NCBI GenBank assembly: GCA_038380795.1
Contig: CM076260.1
Span: 6,216,033 to 6,280,032 of the forward strand
Length of the DNA stretch: 64,000 nt
Direction: 5' to 3'
From: Pyrocephalus nanus
Lineage: Eukaryota; Chordata; Aves; Passeriformes; Tyrannidae
Shown one piece after another: positions 38,101 through 47,061 of this stretch (position 1 is its first letter; each line of letters starts with the position of its first letter). Under the pieces are notes generated by a model. The model worked only from the letters and a program-made list of their open reading frames with translations, did not search any database and was not told the origin of the DNA. Both the position numbers and the translations under genes were made by a program.

Positions 38101-40929
38101 GTCTCATCCCTTCTCTCCTTTGAGTCAGTAAGTGGATGGGCTGTCAGCCACAGACTGAGGTGATATAGGATTATCTTGTGGCCCCTGTCCTACTAAGAAG
38201 CTTGGGGAGGATTTTTTCTACACTGGTATTTCAACTAGCATAGAAGCTGTGCTGATATCTGTCATCACAGGGATGCCATCCAGAGGGACCTGGAGAGTTC
38301 TGCTTTCCTGGAGATGACTGAAAACCGGCCCGAAAATGGGAAGTAGCAAATGAATCCTTCTTTTGCTGTAATGAGCAAACTGTCATTATCTCAACCCATG
38401 GCTTTTCTCACTTTATCCTTCTGATTCTGCTCCACATCCCACTGAGGGAGAGTGAGTGAGTGGCACTGTGGTGCTTCGATGGGGTTAAAGCACAACAACA
38501 CCTCCCCCTTGATGTTCCCAGTTCAGTACACCAATAGATGCTGTCCCTAATAGTGATTTCATCCTTAGTTTACAAGAAACCTGCTCTGTTACCATACATT
38601 TGTGTACGTACCGTTTCGCTTCTGCCTTAGCATATCTGGGTGGAAGCTTTCCTCTCCTAGAGTGCTGTCAATCTGTGGGAAAAAAAGAAAGTGAAGCTCT
38701 GTGAGAAGAACAAAGTAAATCTTTAGCTGCCATTGTTGGCAAAAGAAATCAGTGAAGAAAACACTGACATAAGTAATTTTTTCCCACAAATCCCGGTCCC
38801 AATCTTCCAACCTCCCACCCCATCTTCCTCTTTAAACAAAATATTTCTATTTTCCTAGCAGAGGAGGGTTAAACACTAGCTGAGGGATGTACTGAGACTG
38901 CAGATGCCTCTTTGCATATCTCTGCAAGGCAACTGCCCCAGCTTAAAAGGATTTCTGTGTCTGAGCTACAATCCCTGCTATGGGGTGGATATGTGCCCCT
39001 AATCCTGGGCCAGCCTTGTGGGGGTGGTCCCACTGCTTGGGAAACCCAGCCACTTGGCCTTTGCATCCAGAAAACACACTCTCATCACCCTTTTCTTTCC
39101 TCTTTGCTCTAAGCTTCCACCTCTGCATCAGCAAAGCCACCCTGAGTAGGAAAAGAAAGGGGATTGAAAAGTCTTGGCTCCAGCTCAGTTGCCAGATCAG
39201 CTACTTTGGGGCCATCAGTAACACACAGTTGACCAGAGCAGTGGTGGCACAGTTTCAATATGACTGGTTTATGCAGGCTGCAGCCAAGTCAGATGCAGAC
39301 CATCTTATCTTTTTTTTTATCGTGCCCTAAAAATACACTGGCACCACCGTTAGCAAGAAAGGCTAAAGAACAAGCACAGACACAGGCAGGAAATTTGCAG
39401 CTTTGCCAGTTTCTTGGTTCCTACTGAAACCTTTATTTACAGAAAGGGTGAATAGCTTGGCAACTCTTAAGTCATCTCTTTACATAAAGGAACCATCTGG
39501 TGTGTGATTAGAGCTGGGCTTTGCGTCGCAGCTGTGCCAGAGTGAACATCCCAAGGCGCGCTGGCAGCTTTCGCACTGCTGGGGTCCGACCTTCGTGTTA
39601 GAGGTTGGCTGCAAGAATTACAGAAATCCCACGTCTTGCTCCAGGTTTGGACTCAGTGGTTTCCTTTTTCAATTATTCTCCCAAACAACTGAAGGGTATT
39701 GCTACGTTCCTAAATACTTCACATATTTCACACCATTAAATAATGACTCATTTGCAGGGTGTACCATGGATCAATGGTGCTAAAAAGAAAAAAAAAAAGG
39801 TATTGCTTTTTTTCATGAAAACTCTTAAGTGCTGAGATGGAGACAGCTTGAAAAAAACAGACCAAGCAAGATACTTGGTCACTATTAGACACTTGCTGAA
39901 GTGCAGGTGAGGCTGCTGGAACTAGACATATCCTGGTTTGCCAAGGCAGGGGACAGTGTTAGAACAGGAGTTTCTGTCTTCCTCTTCATGTTTCCATTTT
40001 TCAACCTGCTCAGTAAAGGAGGTTCTCCCATTCTCTCACAATGGAGAAGACAGATGAAGTATTTTCTGGTCAAACAATAACAGTGATGACCAAGAGTCGG
40101 TACATTTGTGGGCTAGATTTATTCACCAGACTATATTAACTATATTAACTTCTAACTTGGCTTCTCTGTTCCTCTTTTTGTTAGGGACTATTTGTGCAGA
40201 AACTGTCTGTTAACAAACCCATATACAGGATGAAGCACAAAACAGCTTTCCATAATTTACACTACAGATGAAGCAAAAGAGGTATGTGAGGATTATCAAG
40301 AAAGTGGGAAACTGAAGTGAAATCTGAGTCCAAGAGCAACATCTGAACACAAATCACTCAAGAGTGCCATTTTGGTCTTGTGGACTTATCCTATTGTCAA
40401 GACAGTGGTGAGATTCCTGTCACCCACCTGTAACACCTTTGTGCCTGAGCTAGTTTTGTTGACATGTCACTTCTAGGCAAGATATATTTGGATCTTCTCT
40501 CATAGGATGGGTGAATTCCATCCAGAGGCAATGCCCACGTAACTGTTACCTAGGCTTAGCTCCAGGGACAGCAACTGAAATCCCCTAATGCAGACTAAAA
40601 CAGGTGAGAAACCAGAAGTGTTTTTTTCAGTGCCTTCTGGAGAGGCTTTAAGACTGGGGAGCAAGAGCCCAGTTCCTGGATTTCTCCCTCTCTTTTACAC
40701 ACTCTGGGTTCAGTTTCTCTACCTGATCTTATCCTGACTTCCTCCAAGGTTTTGTGGATGTGAAGGAGAACATCAGGGTGCTACAGAGACCAGATGAAAA
40801 CTAATGGGACTGGGAAAGAATACTCACTACATATGGGAATGGCTTGAAGTTTGAGTCTTGTGATGTCTGGCAGCAGGCTGAGACCAGCAGAACCAGGCAG
40901 TGGAGACCTGCAGTGACTGGGGACGGCAT
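17118..40929 (-). CDS. ADGRF5: Adhesion G protein-coupled receptor F5, complete coding region
   Basis: Adhesion GPCR (GPR116) of alveolar type II and endothelial cells; in mammals it limits surfactant through Gq/11. Exons 5' to 3': 40929-40828, 38672-38612, 37850-37686, 36405-36226, 34724-34597, 34112-34054, 33382-33240, 32415-32209, 31190-30963, 29581-29417, 29282-29064, 28802-28584, 27361-27200, 25958-25762, 25156-24977, 24198-22828, 21901-21860, 21762-21703, 18334-18250, 17197-17118. They total 4053 nt in one frame: 1350 residues and a stop, close to the human 1346. Visible parts: signal peptide 1-20, furin motif RQKR 50-53, SEA domain with cleavage motif GSVFV near 234, Ig-like region about 280-555, GAIN domain, GPS HLT at 997-999, seven helices from about 1017, serine-rich tail ending SLLN. 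ADGRF1 is excluded by the Ig-like domains and the tail. Confidence 0.97.
18250..18334 (-). CDS. ADGRF5: ADGRF5 exon: cytoplasmic tail (85 nt)
   Basis: Acceptor tctcttacag, donor gtacgt; phase 0 in, phase 1 out. It encodes [20 protein letters not shown] then KTG, parallel to human TPVFSMSSPISRRFNNLFGKTG. It is 3.4 kb from the previous exon; that intron holds the CR1 and 0.8 kb repeats. Confidence 0.88.
19293..19500 (+). repeat. CR1 LINE 3' end fragment
   Basis: ttcactgtgaaggtggtcaag, ggctgcagagagagactgtg, ccccaactggacagagctct and cattctgtgattcc follow CR1 order. Confidence 0.75.
19748..19810 (+). repeat. CR1 LINE 3' tail
   Basis: gtgttggaaccagatgatct, ttaaggtcacttccaactc and attctatgattcc are the terminal CR1 words. 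It lies directly before repeat copy 1. Confidence 0.8.
19833..20625 (+). repeat. Interspersed repeat, copy 1 (~0.8 kb, LTR-like, family not identified)
   Basis: Aligns in the same orientation with 49081-50342 over nearly its whole length. Shared exact words include gggctgtaagacacatcctg, taatgccataagcagatttg and tgtccccatgccagcatttt. Identity looks well above 80 percent by eye. Length and single-copy form fit a solo LTR, but clear TG...CA ends or a target-site duplication are not seen. On the - strand an AATAAA lies near 19917. Strand is arbitrary. Confidence 0.8.
20763..20798. repeat. Exact 18-base tandem duplication
   Basis: acctgatgggacaatgta occurs twice back to back without a mismatch. 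Confidence 0.9.
21703..21762 (-). CDS. ADGRF5: ADGRF5 exon: membrane-proximal cytoplasmic tail (60 nt)
   Basis: Acceptor aacaaatag, phase 0 both sides. It encodes [19 protein letters not shown], matching human VQEALLNKFSLSRWSSQHSK. The donor is gttaga, a weak site. Confidence 0.9.
21860..21901 (-). CDS. ADGRF5: ADGRF5 exon: end of TM7 (42 nt)
   Basis: A 14-codon micro-exon, acceptor tctcctag, donor gtaagg, phase 0 both sides. It encodes [14 protein letters not shown], matching human GLFILLFGCLWDLK. Confidence 0.93.
22201..22242. repeat. Imperfect 21-base tandem duplication
   Basis: gcaggctcacagcgtaaaa is followed by gcaggttcacaacgtaaaa, differing at two positions within these words. Confidence 0.85.
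22828..24198 (-). CDS. ADGRF5: ADGRF5 exon: GAIN domain, GPS and most of 7TM domain
   Basis: A single 1371 nt exon (457 codons, phase 0 both sides; acceptor ttgttccag, donor gtgagt). It holds the GAIN beta-sandwich with CVFWNF and the [16 protein letters not shown]. Cleavage between L998 and T999 exposes the tethered agonist TSFSILM. Helices follow: TM1 from YISYIGLG, then [20 protein letters not shown] (TM2), [18 protein letters not shown] (TM3), [14 protein letters not shown] (TM4), DVCWLNW (extracellular loop 2 cysteine), [15 protein letters not shown] (TM5), [14 protein letters not shown] (TM6) and [12 protein letters not shown] (start of TM7). Confidence 0.98.
24977..25156 (-). CDS. ADGRF5: ADGRF5 exon: GAIN domain subdomain A
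   Basis: Acceptor tctgttccag, donor gtgagg; 180 nt, phase 0 both sides. It encodes [20 protein letters not shown] and [20 protein letters not shown], the helical start of the GAIN domain (human SLGAIINILDLLSTVP). Confidence 0.93.
25762..25958 (-). CDS. ADGRF5: ADGRF5 exon: hormone-receptor-motif-like module
   Basis: Acceptor tctgtacag, donor gtaaca; phase 1 in, phase 0 out. It encodes [20 protein letters not shown] then [20 protein letters not shown], matching human TYKCVGSQWEEKRNDCISAPIN. A C-rich run on the + strand (G-rich in the transcript) follows the donor. Confidence 0.93.
26444..26471. repeat. Triple 9-base tandem (GATTAAAGT-like)
   Basis: gattaaagt, gattaaagt, aattaaagt in a row in an ADGRF5 intron. 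Confidence 0.8.
27200..27361 (-). CDS. ADGRF5: ADGRF5 exon: cysteine-containing linker
   Basis: Acceptor tccatacag, donor gtaagg; 162 nt, phase 1 both sides. It encodes [31 protein letters not shown] and IRLHLIPG, matching human VCYKHNFNASSVSWCSK and MKLNLVPG. Its reading frame has no ATG, so it is easy to miss; the most visible open frame at this locus is a different one. Confidence 0.9.
27975..28022. repeat. AT-rich microsatellite (TATA/TATG)
   Basis: tatatatataaatg and tatgtatgtatatat units in an ADGRF5 intron. The open frame rich in Tyr and Ile here is a product of the repeat. Confidence 0.85.
28584..28802 (-). CDS. ADGRF5: ADGRF5 exon: end of Ig 3 and linker
   Basis: Acceptor cttcttttag, donor gtaaga; 219 nt, phase 1 both sides. 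It encodes [33 protein letters not shown] and [19 protein letters not shown], parallel to human VHPLPLKLNIMVDPLEATV. Confidence 0.92.
29064..29282 (-). CDS. ADGRF5: ADGRF5 exon: third Ig-like domain
   Basis: Acceptor gttttgtcag, donor gtgagt; 219 nt, phase 1 both sides; only 134 nt of intron separates it from the previous exon. It encodes [28 protein letters not shown], and [14 protein letters not shown]. Confidence 0.93.
29417..29581 (-). CDS. ADGRF5: ADGRF5 exon: end of Ig 2
   Basis: Acceptor tttctctctag, donor gtgaga; 165 nt, phase 1 both sides. It encodes [19 protein letters not shown], then [20 protein letters not shown], matching human YTCEFISAYGARGSANIKV. Confidence 0.93.
30963..31190 (-). 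CDS. ADGRF5: ADGRF5 exon: end of Ig 1 and start of Ig 2
   Basis: Acceptor atgctttacag, donor gtaaga; 228 nt, phase 1 both sides. It opens with [14 protein letters not shown] (second Ig cysteine) and continues through [20 protein letters not shown] to [11 protein letters not shown]. Confidence 0.92.
31683..32165 (-). repeat. CR1 LINE, reverse orientation
   Basis: On the + strand it reads agcctgttccagtgctcaac, gggtgaagaatcttttcctg, ctcttctccagctgaacaga, tcccctcaaagcccttcacc, attgccctcctttggaccct: the reverse complement of CR1. It sits in an ADGRF5 intron between the exons at 30963-31190 and 32209-32415, ending about 45 bases from the latter's donor. Confidence 0.9.
32209..32415 (-). CDS. ADGRF5: ADGRF5 exon: first Ig-like domain
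   Basis: Acceptor gtttccccag, donor gtatgg; 207 nt, phase 1 both sides. It encodes [15 protein letters not shown], then TWYHFD and [13 protein letters not shown]: first Ig cysteine, tryptophan core and the D-x-G turn completed in the next exon. Confidence 0.93.
32960..33025 (-). repeat. CR1 LINE remnant, reverse orientation
   Basis: tcaggatggaaaagacctct then atcaagtccagt resembles the reversed CR1 tail (ggttggaaaggacctcaaagatcat...agtccaacc). Short and diverged. Confidence 0.4.
33240..33382 (-). CDS. ADGRF5: ADGRF5 exon: SEA domain end with autoproteolysis motif
   Basis: Acceptor atctgtttag, donor gtaagt; phase 2 in, phase 1 out. It encodes [14 protein letters not shown]; the glycine-serine of GSVFV is the SEA self-cleavage position (human GSVVV). 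It ends STFTTEVP before the first Ig-like domain. Confidence 0.93.
34054..34112 (-). CDS. ADGRF5: ADGRF5 exon: SEA domain, middle (59 nt)
   Basis: Acceptor tttgtttacag, donor gtaagt; phase 0 in, phase 2 out. A micro-exon encoding [19 protein letters not shown], parallel to human GYGILPGFKGVTVTGF. Confidence 0.93.
34597..34724 (-). CDS. ADGRF5: ADGRF5 exon: SEA domain, first part
   Basis: Acceptor ttccttacag, donor gtaagg; phase 1 in, phase 0 out. It encodes [20 protein letters not shown] and [11 protein letters not shown], the first SEA strand and helix. Confidence 0.93.
34815..35010 (-). repeat. CR1 LINE fragment, reverse orientation
   Basis: atttggattggaaaggacct, tcaagatcatcc, gggatggggcatccacaatt, caacctgctccagtgtctca, attttcttcctaaatttaat: reversed CR1 3' end. 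It begins about 90 bases before the acceptor of the SEA exon at 34597-34724. Confidence 0.85.
36226..36405 (-). CDS. ADGRF5: ADGRF5 exon: cysteine-rich module
   Basis: 180 nt, phase 1 both sides; donor gtaagg. The acceptor (tctgacag) lies at the end of a TCTG microsatellite. It encodes [20 protein letters not shown] and [12 protein letters not shown], matching human VCRPAGNEIWCSCETGYGW. Confidence 0.93.
36406..36430 (-). repeat. TCTG microsatellite at the splice acceptor of an ADGRF5 exon
   Basis: On the + strand, about five AGAC units run from 36410 to 36428; on the - strand they form the pyrimidine tract that ends in tctgacag, the acceptor of the exon 36405-36226. Confidence 0.85.
37686..37850 (-). 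CDS. ADGRF5: ADGRF5 exon: region before the SEA domain
   Basis: Acceptor tctctttcag, donor gtgggt; 165 nt, phase 1 both sides. It encodes [20 protein letters not shown] and ends SIHITT, parallel to human EEYTVNIEISFENASFLDPI. Confidence 0.93.
38612..38672 (-). CDS. ADGRF5: ADGRF5 exon: furin-site exon
   Basis: Acceptor tttcccacag, donor gtacgt; 61 nt, phase 0 in, phase 1 out. It encodes [23 protein letters not shown] matches the furin site in human ADGRF5 (GEEALRQKR). Confidence 0.9.
38673..40827 (-). other. ADGRF5 intron after the signal-peptide exon
   Basis: 2.2 kb, no interspersed repeat seen. It includes a CpG cluster at 39523-39597 in otherwise CpG-poor DNA. Most other ADGRF5 introns (17198-18249, 21902-22827, 24199-24976, 25157-25761, 25959-27199, 27362-28583, 29582-30962, 33383-34053, 34725-36225, 36406-37685) hold nothing I recognise beyond the repeats listed separately. 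Confidence 0.6.
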
Positions 40930-40955
40930 TTTTTCCAGTGACTTTGCTGTGTGAC
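40828..40955 (-). CDS. ADGRF5: ADGRF5 first coding exon: signal peptide
   Basis: Acceptor ttgtcttttcag ends at 40956; 26 untranslated bases, then ATG at 40929-40927 with A at -3. It encodes [20 protein letters not shown], a typical signal peptide, and ends in PYV at donor gtgagt in phase 0. The good acceptor before the ATG implies at least one upstream non-coding exon. Confidence 0.9.
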
Positions 40956-42867
40956 CTGAAAAGACAATGAAACAAAAGGGAATTTTCAGCTGACTCACAC
41001 AGGAGGAAATACCAGCATACTCTACAGAAACAGTGTTTCAGATTCCTTCAGCACACTCTGCCTGTTCACTCCATCCAGGACAAGGCATGGAACAAGGCCT
41101 GTAATTATTCTTCTGCCAGTGCCCTCAGACTGTTTCCCTTATATCTCCTCTTTTTTCATGTTGGATCTACCTATTTAAAATAGGAGAAAGAAATCGCTTG
41201 GAGAAACCAGAGTCCTAAGCAGGTTCCTAACAAGGACAAATGAGGTGCTGGAAATCCATCCACCATGAAGGAAGTTGACTTTGGACCTTCAAGTGTTCCT
41301 CACAGTGGTACTTGGGAAATGCACAGCCAGGACATGAGGGAACAACTAGAAATGTTGCTGTTAAGTGAGGGCCTGTCCTGTTGCAGCAGAGAGAGCTCTG
41401 CTTCCAGCTGTATGCCACTCAGGAGAGGTCTGTACCAACACCCTGGGCTCAGCTAGAGATTTCTGCATGTTTGTTATGCCTTGGATAACAATGGAAACAA
41501 TGAAGAGTGGTATCTCCTGGGGAAAAAAAGCCCTGTTATCTTGAGTTTTTAGTGTACATCTCCATTAATTGCACTGGAGTTAACAAATAAGTAACCTAGA
41601 ACCCAAGAATACTGACAGACCAGAATATAATGTGGAGCCTGAAATCAAAACCCAGCTCTTCCAGCTCATTAATACCTAAGCTAATTTATTCACACAGTAG
41701 ATTGGATGATGAAACAAAGGGAAAGGTAAAACAAGCACACACTCTCATAACAGATGCTGACACATTTATACAACCAAAGGGAATAGAAAAAGGGAGGCGA
41801 AGAATACATAAAACCCCACATATTTTGCTATGAATATGCACTTTCTGGCTATTCCTAACAAAGCACCTCCCTACCTCGAGAATTAATGGTTAGTAGAGAG
41901 CTACAGGAAAAAGCAGAGCCCAAGCAGATTGAGAAAACCGTTTTAAGAGAGGAAAGCACCGAGAAAAGACTCCTAGGAATAGTACTGAACAGTAGCTGAG
42001 CAGATAACAGCAGCCTGATTAAAGCCACGAGCTTTTGTAAAATTACGATCCTTTTGCATCAAAAAGGCTGTTCATTCAAACTCAGGCTTTGCAAGGCTGT
42101 GAATCACAAGGTGAAAGCAGAAAAATCAGCACCTCCTGAGATAATAATGAACATTGGCAGTGGGTGCCTACTGCCACTATTGAATATCAGAGCTGGTGCT
42201 CCCAAGCAAGCAGGGCACTTTGTTGTGACTTTCTAGCCCAGAAGAGACCATGACAGAAAACTGTAATATCAAAATGATCTCTGGTCTCACCTTGGGAATT
42301 GAAAGAGGACAGCAATGAGTTATAGTACTTGATGTCACCAGCGTGGGTATCCAGCAGGGATTTATCACCGAATGTGGTTCTTAGGGAGATCCATCTGGAG
42401 TGAGACTTCACCAGGATACTGACCTGGTTGAAACACAGGAAACAAAAGTAGGAATAAATTATTTTTTATTCCAGTATAGAGATGTCATCACCAGAGCTCT
42501 GCAGGAATGTGGTGTAAGCCTGTATCTTACCCTCTGTTCTCAAGTGATGTGGAAAAGGCAGTGGTCAGCAGCAACACAACACCGTGGAAAACTTTACATG
42601 ATTGAGAAAGTCTGCCTGTGAAGATCTGCACTGAGGCCACAGGATGCTGAGTGACTCAGTCATGAAGTTCATGAAATTTAGCACTAGTAAGTGTAAGGCA
42701 GAAAGAAATGATCATGACATTATGTGTTCTGTGATGGACTCTGAACTAACTATTGCCACTCAGAAATGGGGTCCGAAGAAATGTCAACTGAATTCTGAGA
42801 TGTAACTGAAAAAGGAAAACTAACTTTAAGATATTTTAGGATAGCAACAGAGGGACAGACCAAAACC

Positions 42868-42951
42868 AAAAAAAACCCAACCCAAACAAAAGCAAAACAA
42901 ACAAAACGAATTTAAACAAAAAATCCAAAAGCAAACAAAAAACCCCCATTG
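42868..42951. repeat. A/C-rich low-complexity tract
   Basis: CAAAA-type units of variable length over about 80 bases. Confidence 0.7.
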
Positions 42952-44615
42952 TTATGTAGACATTTGAGCTAACACAGTACAGCTGCTCTTATACTCCCTA
43001 CACAGGTATAACCAGAAAGCAGGACATCACAGTGATTCAGAACATCTTCCCACCCCACCCCAAAATCTATTCAAAAAAACACTGTTACAGCGTGTTGGGT
43101 TTTTTTTTCAGTTTCCTGGGCATGTCTGTCAGTATACCCAGCATTCCACAAAAGACACTATTTTTCTATTTTGGAGACATCATCCACTTGTAACTCAAGA
43201 CTTCCATGGATCTAACTGATCAAAGTGGATCAAGAGGGAAACATTATAAGCTGTCTCTGAGACAGTGGCACGACTTAATAACTGAAACACTAAAAAAACA
43301 AAGGTTTCTGGTAGCTTTGTATATGCAGCTATGCTCACAGCATGTGGTAAAATAGCTTAATCTGTACAAAGAACTTGTATTACATAGGTGATGGGTTGAT
43401 GAAACAGACAAATAGAAAGGGGAAAAGGTCATTAAACAAAATTTATGATGAGGTTAAACAACATCTGGTATAGTTTTGCATTTATCTTTTGCACTGTTCC
43501 CAAACTTGTGTCCATATTCAAATGTTGTGGGTCACCTCTATTTTCAGACACATCCTTTGTATGACCATATAGCTGAAAGCAAATGCCCTGTTCACTGTAT
43601 ATGTAAGATACCATATAGAGGACAACCCATACAAGAACTGTGCTGCTACTCAGGCTTCGATAGCTATTTAAAACTCCAAAACATCCCAAGCCAGGAATCT
43701 AGAAAGCCAGAAAACTAACAAACAAATTGCAAATGGGGAAAAGTATTAATGTTCTTTTCAAGTAATGTGGCTGTCCCCCCCATTCATTTAAGTTCTTAAT
43801 GAATGAAGCACTGCTGTAAATTTTTCAGTGAGCAAATTCCCAAGTATATGTCTGCCTTCAGTGGGTAAAGCAGTTGTGTGCACACATTCCTCATTTTTCA
43901 TACAAACTGTCTCCTGGGAAGCAATAAGTAACTTCAATTTATAAAGCCTCAGAGAGCTATAAAAAGTCCAGATTTACTACCAAATCTCTTGTTCTCCAGA
44001 GCATTCAGGCTGGGAAATATTGTTTAAACCTAATTCTAAAATGCAGAGGATTCTTAGAAGTAAATAGCAAAGTCTCACTTTAACCCAGGACACAGGTGAG
44101 CTACATGACCTTCTTTTTACTTTTCCTCTAAGCTTCTCTTTTTTATGAATGTTGCAAAATAATTACACCTTCTCTTGCAAATCCACCCAGCATAACAGTT
44201 ACCATCACATATGTTTCAGAAAATAAAGACAACACCCAGAGTTACAACATGATTTACCTTCTCAGGTCGTTCAAAGAGAAGATCTTCTAATTAGATCCAT
44301 CTTAAACATCCTCTGCTTTCTACAATAGCCCAGGCTGCTCTCTCAAAGAGAAATTAAGACACAGGAACTTGTATAATTAGTTGAACAAGTTATTGCTGCC
44401 CAGAAAAGAAGCTGTCTCTAGAGCCTGCACTCAGATTTCAAGTGTGTGTCTGAGCAGATATGCCACTGCAGAAAACCCACAAGGCATTTTAAGAGGAGGC
44501 ATTTCCTGATACCGTTCATCAGGTAGTACTCATTATTTCCCCCTGCACAGATCTGAGTCCTCCAGTGTCTTATCTGCAGATTAGTGGACTAACTTGTTCC
44601 ACTGCTGTTACTCAC

Positions 44616-44720
44616 CTGCTTTGTTCTGACAAAAGAGGGTGTTGAGGACTGAAAGCAGCAAAATCGTGTTTTGTAGCTATGCAAAAATGTTTGTGGGCTT
44701 TGACTTAAATTATAGAGGAG
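44616..44720 (-). other. Candidate 5' non-coding exon of ADGRF5 (donor side)
   Basis: On the - strand, a strong donor (aagcag then gtgagtaa) follows base 44616, 3.7 kb upstream of the acceptor of the ATG exon. The upstream limit is arbitrary; a tataattta-like element lies near 44715. Other strong - strand donors exist at about 42290 and 51270, so this is a guess. Confidence 0.2.
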
Positions 44721-46663
44721 GAAAACCCTGAAGATTTCGCTGCCTGAGCTGGTAGCATGCTCACTGTGGGCCAGGCCTGGAAAGCTCTGGGGACACTCGT
44801 TCATGCCCTTGGAGAAGCTCTGCAGAGATGCAGACCTAGGGCTCTGATGGCTACTGTGAAAGGCGGGGAAGAGCAGGAAATTCCAAGAAACCAAACAAAA
44901 CTCTGATGTGTTATGTATGTTTCTACCCTGAACAAAATGTGGAGCCAAGAACCCACTGCACAAACAGGGGACATCTGTCCAAGTAACAATGGGGCCTTTC
45001 TCTGTACAGTGTTTGATCACAGCCAGTTCATCAATGGAATTTGTTTCCACAGCAGTGACACGTTGAGCTCGTGTAATGTCTGTGGAAAAGCCTGGGATTA
45101 AGCTCATGTTGGGGGGGATTATTTTTTAAGCAGTGATTAACCCATGAGATAGGTCTGTTCCATTGTCTGCAAACCTGGCCGCTTGCTGCTGCCTGCAATG
45201 TGGTGAGTCAGACCTCAGCCTTTTGCAGCAGTTTTAAGGTGATTAAATTGGCATGACTGATGCTCCCTATAAGAAACTAAAGCAGCAGTAAAGTGTTGAG
45301 CTTGCTTTCACCTGAGTGAGTCTAATCAGCTCAGAGAAGGAAGGGCTCAGTGAGTGTCAAGGCCAGAGAGAGGAGAGGAGCAGATAAGTGGTCCCAAGAA
45401 GGGAAGGGGGAAGGAACAGAGGTTGGCAGACAGGGCAGGATGATAAGGGCAAGGAGGACCTCTTACTTTCTGCCCTGGCAAGCTGTTCAACACGAGTCCA
45501 TAGTCTATCCCTACAGAAAAAGCTGCATTATTTTCACCCAGTGTTGCTCCCTTGGCTGACTGTTTGCAGGTTTAGATAAGCAGCAGTGCCAGTGCAGAGG
45601 CTGAGGTGAAGAAGAGTTCAAGCTTGGCTTAGACTTAGCTGTGGTGGATCCACACTGCCCACACTGACAGTGCTTGAATGGAAAACTGGTCTGAGTTAAA
45701 CTCTCCTTTCACCTCACCCCCTCCTCCTTTTTTGGTGTCTTGTTTTTTGGTGTTGCTGTGGCTTTCAACAATTTTAACCAACAGGATGTTGGGGTGTGGG
45801 AATGGGAAAGAAGGTCAGGAAGGGTTTCTTAGAAGACGATTTCTGCTTAAGACCTTGTAACATCAAACTGCAGCCTGAAGGTATGAGAAATCTTGGTTTA
45901 CTTTGCAGAAGAATGTGAAAATTACACAATGCCAGAGCTTTAGGTATGTAATCAACTTGGTATGCGAGCACAGGGGATGTCCTGATCATCCTGATGTTTT
46001 TTCCTGTACTCATTAATCCCATACTGTCATGTCACCAGAAACTGTGAACTTCCTGGATTTTAAAGTTTTAAAGTTTCAGTCCCAGGACATTTTCTGTTTA
46101 AACGTCTGAGACTGCACTTAACCTTCACAGGCTCAGGAAGGCAAGCTAAAGGTGTGTTAGAGGACACCTGCTCTGAATGAGGAGCACTCAGTCAAAACAA
46201 GGCAGAGCTACGTGGATCCTAAAATTCACTGGAAACCTGCGGTTACAAAAGCATGTGTACACATTTCATCTGGCATGAACAAAGTAGACCAGTGTAATGT
46301 TCCCACATAGGTGCAAACCTTAGAGATACTGTTCAAAGTGAAAGTTAACGAGGAAACAACTAGGAAATTAGGTTAACACACAGCCCTCTTGATTCACCTA
46401 TCTTCATTCCAGTCCTGGCCGTTAACACTTCAGTCTCATCTCTACAACCCAACCTCAGCAATTTGTGTAACCAAATCCAGTTGTGTATCTAAATGCATAA
46501 AAAGATGCCCGAAGCTCTCAGAAGCCGGAAGGAACACTGCAGGTTCTTACACCATTTGCAATTCTTATTAGTTCTGAGTCTGAATTTTGCATGTTCAGCC
46601 ACTCAAAGATTGCTACCTAAATTCATGGTGATGATGTTCAAAATAAGGCAAATCTCATTCTTA

Positions 46664-46690
46664 GGTGTGTTTTGTTTTGTTTTGTTTTGT
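46664..46690. repeat. TTTTG simple repeat
   Basis: Five or so TTTTG units. A similar tract lies at about 58025-58053. Confidence 0.85.
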
Positions 46691-47061
46691 TTTTTTAACA
46701 AATATTTTTCATTTAGAACCTGGGAGATAACAGAAGTGCTCTACATGATGCTGTTGATGTTTTGGCTGGAGTGCTGTGTCCGGATGTTGCTGTGTTGGAG
46801 AGCATCCAAAGGAGAGCCTTGTGAATGCTGACATGATCAGAGTATAATCTTGTGAACAGGTTGTTCGCTTTAGATGGGACAAGACTCAAAGATGGACACA
46901 ACAACAGTCCGTCAGTTCGTAAAGGACTGGCATGTGTGTTCACAGGGACAGCTGGGTGAAGGATGAAGTGAAGTCACACCATCTGAAGCAAAGATAAATA
47001 CGCTGGTGATTATGGAAAATGTGTAACTGTAACTTTTAAAAGCCTTGAATTAGGCCATCCA

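Larger units (their letters stand above)
40956..47060. other. 5' flank of ADGRF5, no gene recognised
   Basis: AT-rich DNA without interspersed repeats that I recognise. It includes an A/C-rich low-complexity run at 42868-42951 and a 172-codon open frame on the - strand (45107-44589) with no family resemblance. It probably contains 5' non-coding exon(s) and regulatory DNA of ADGRF5. Confidence 0.5.
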
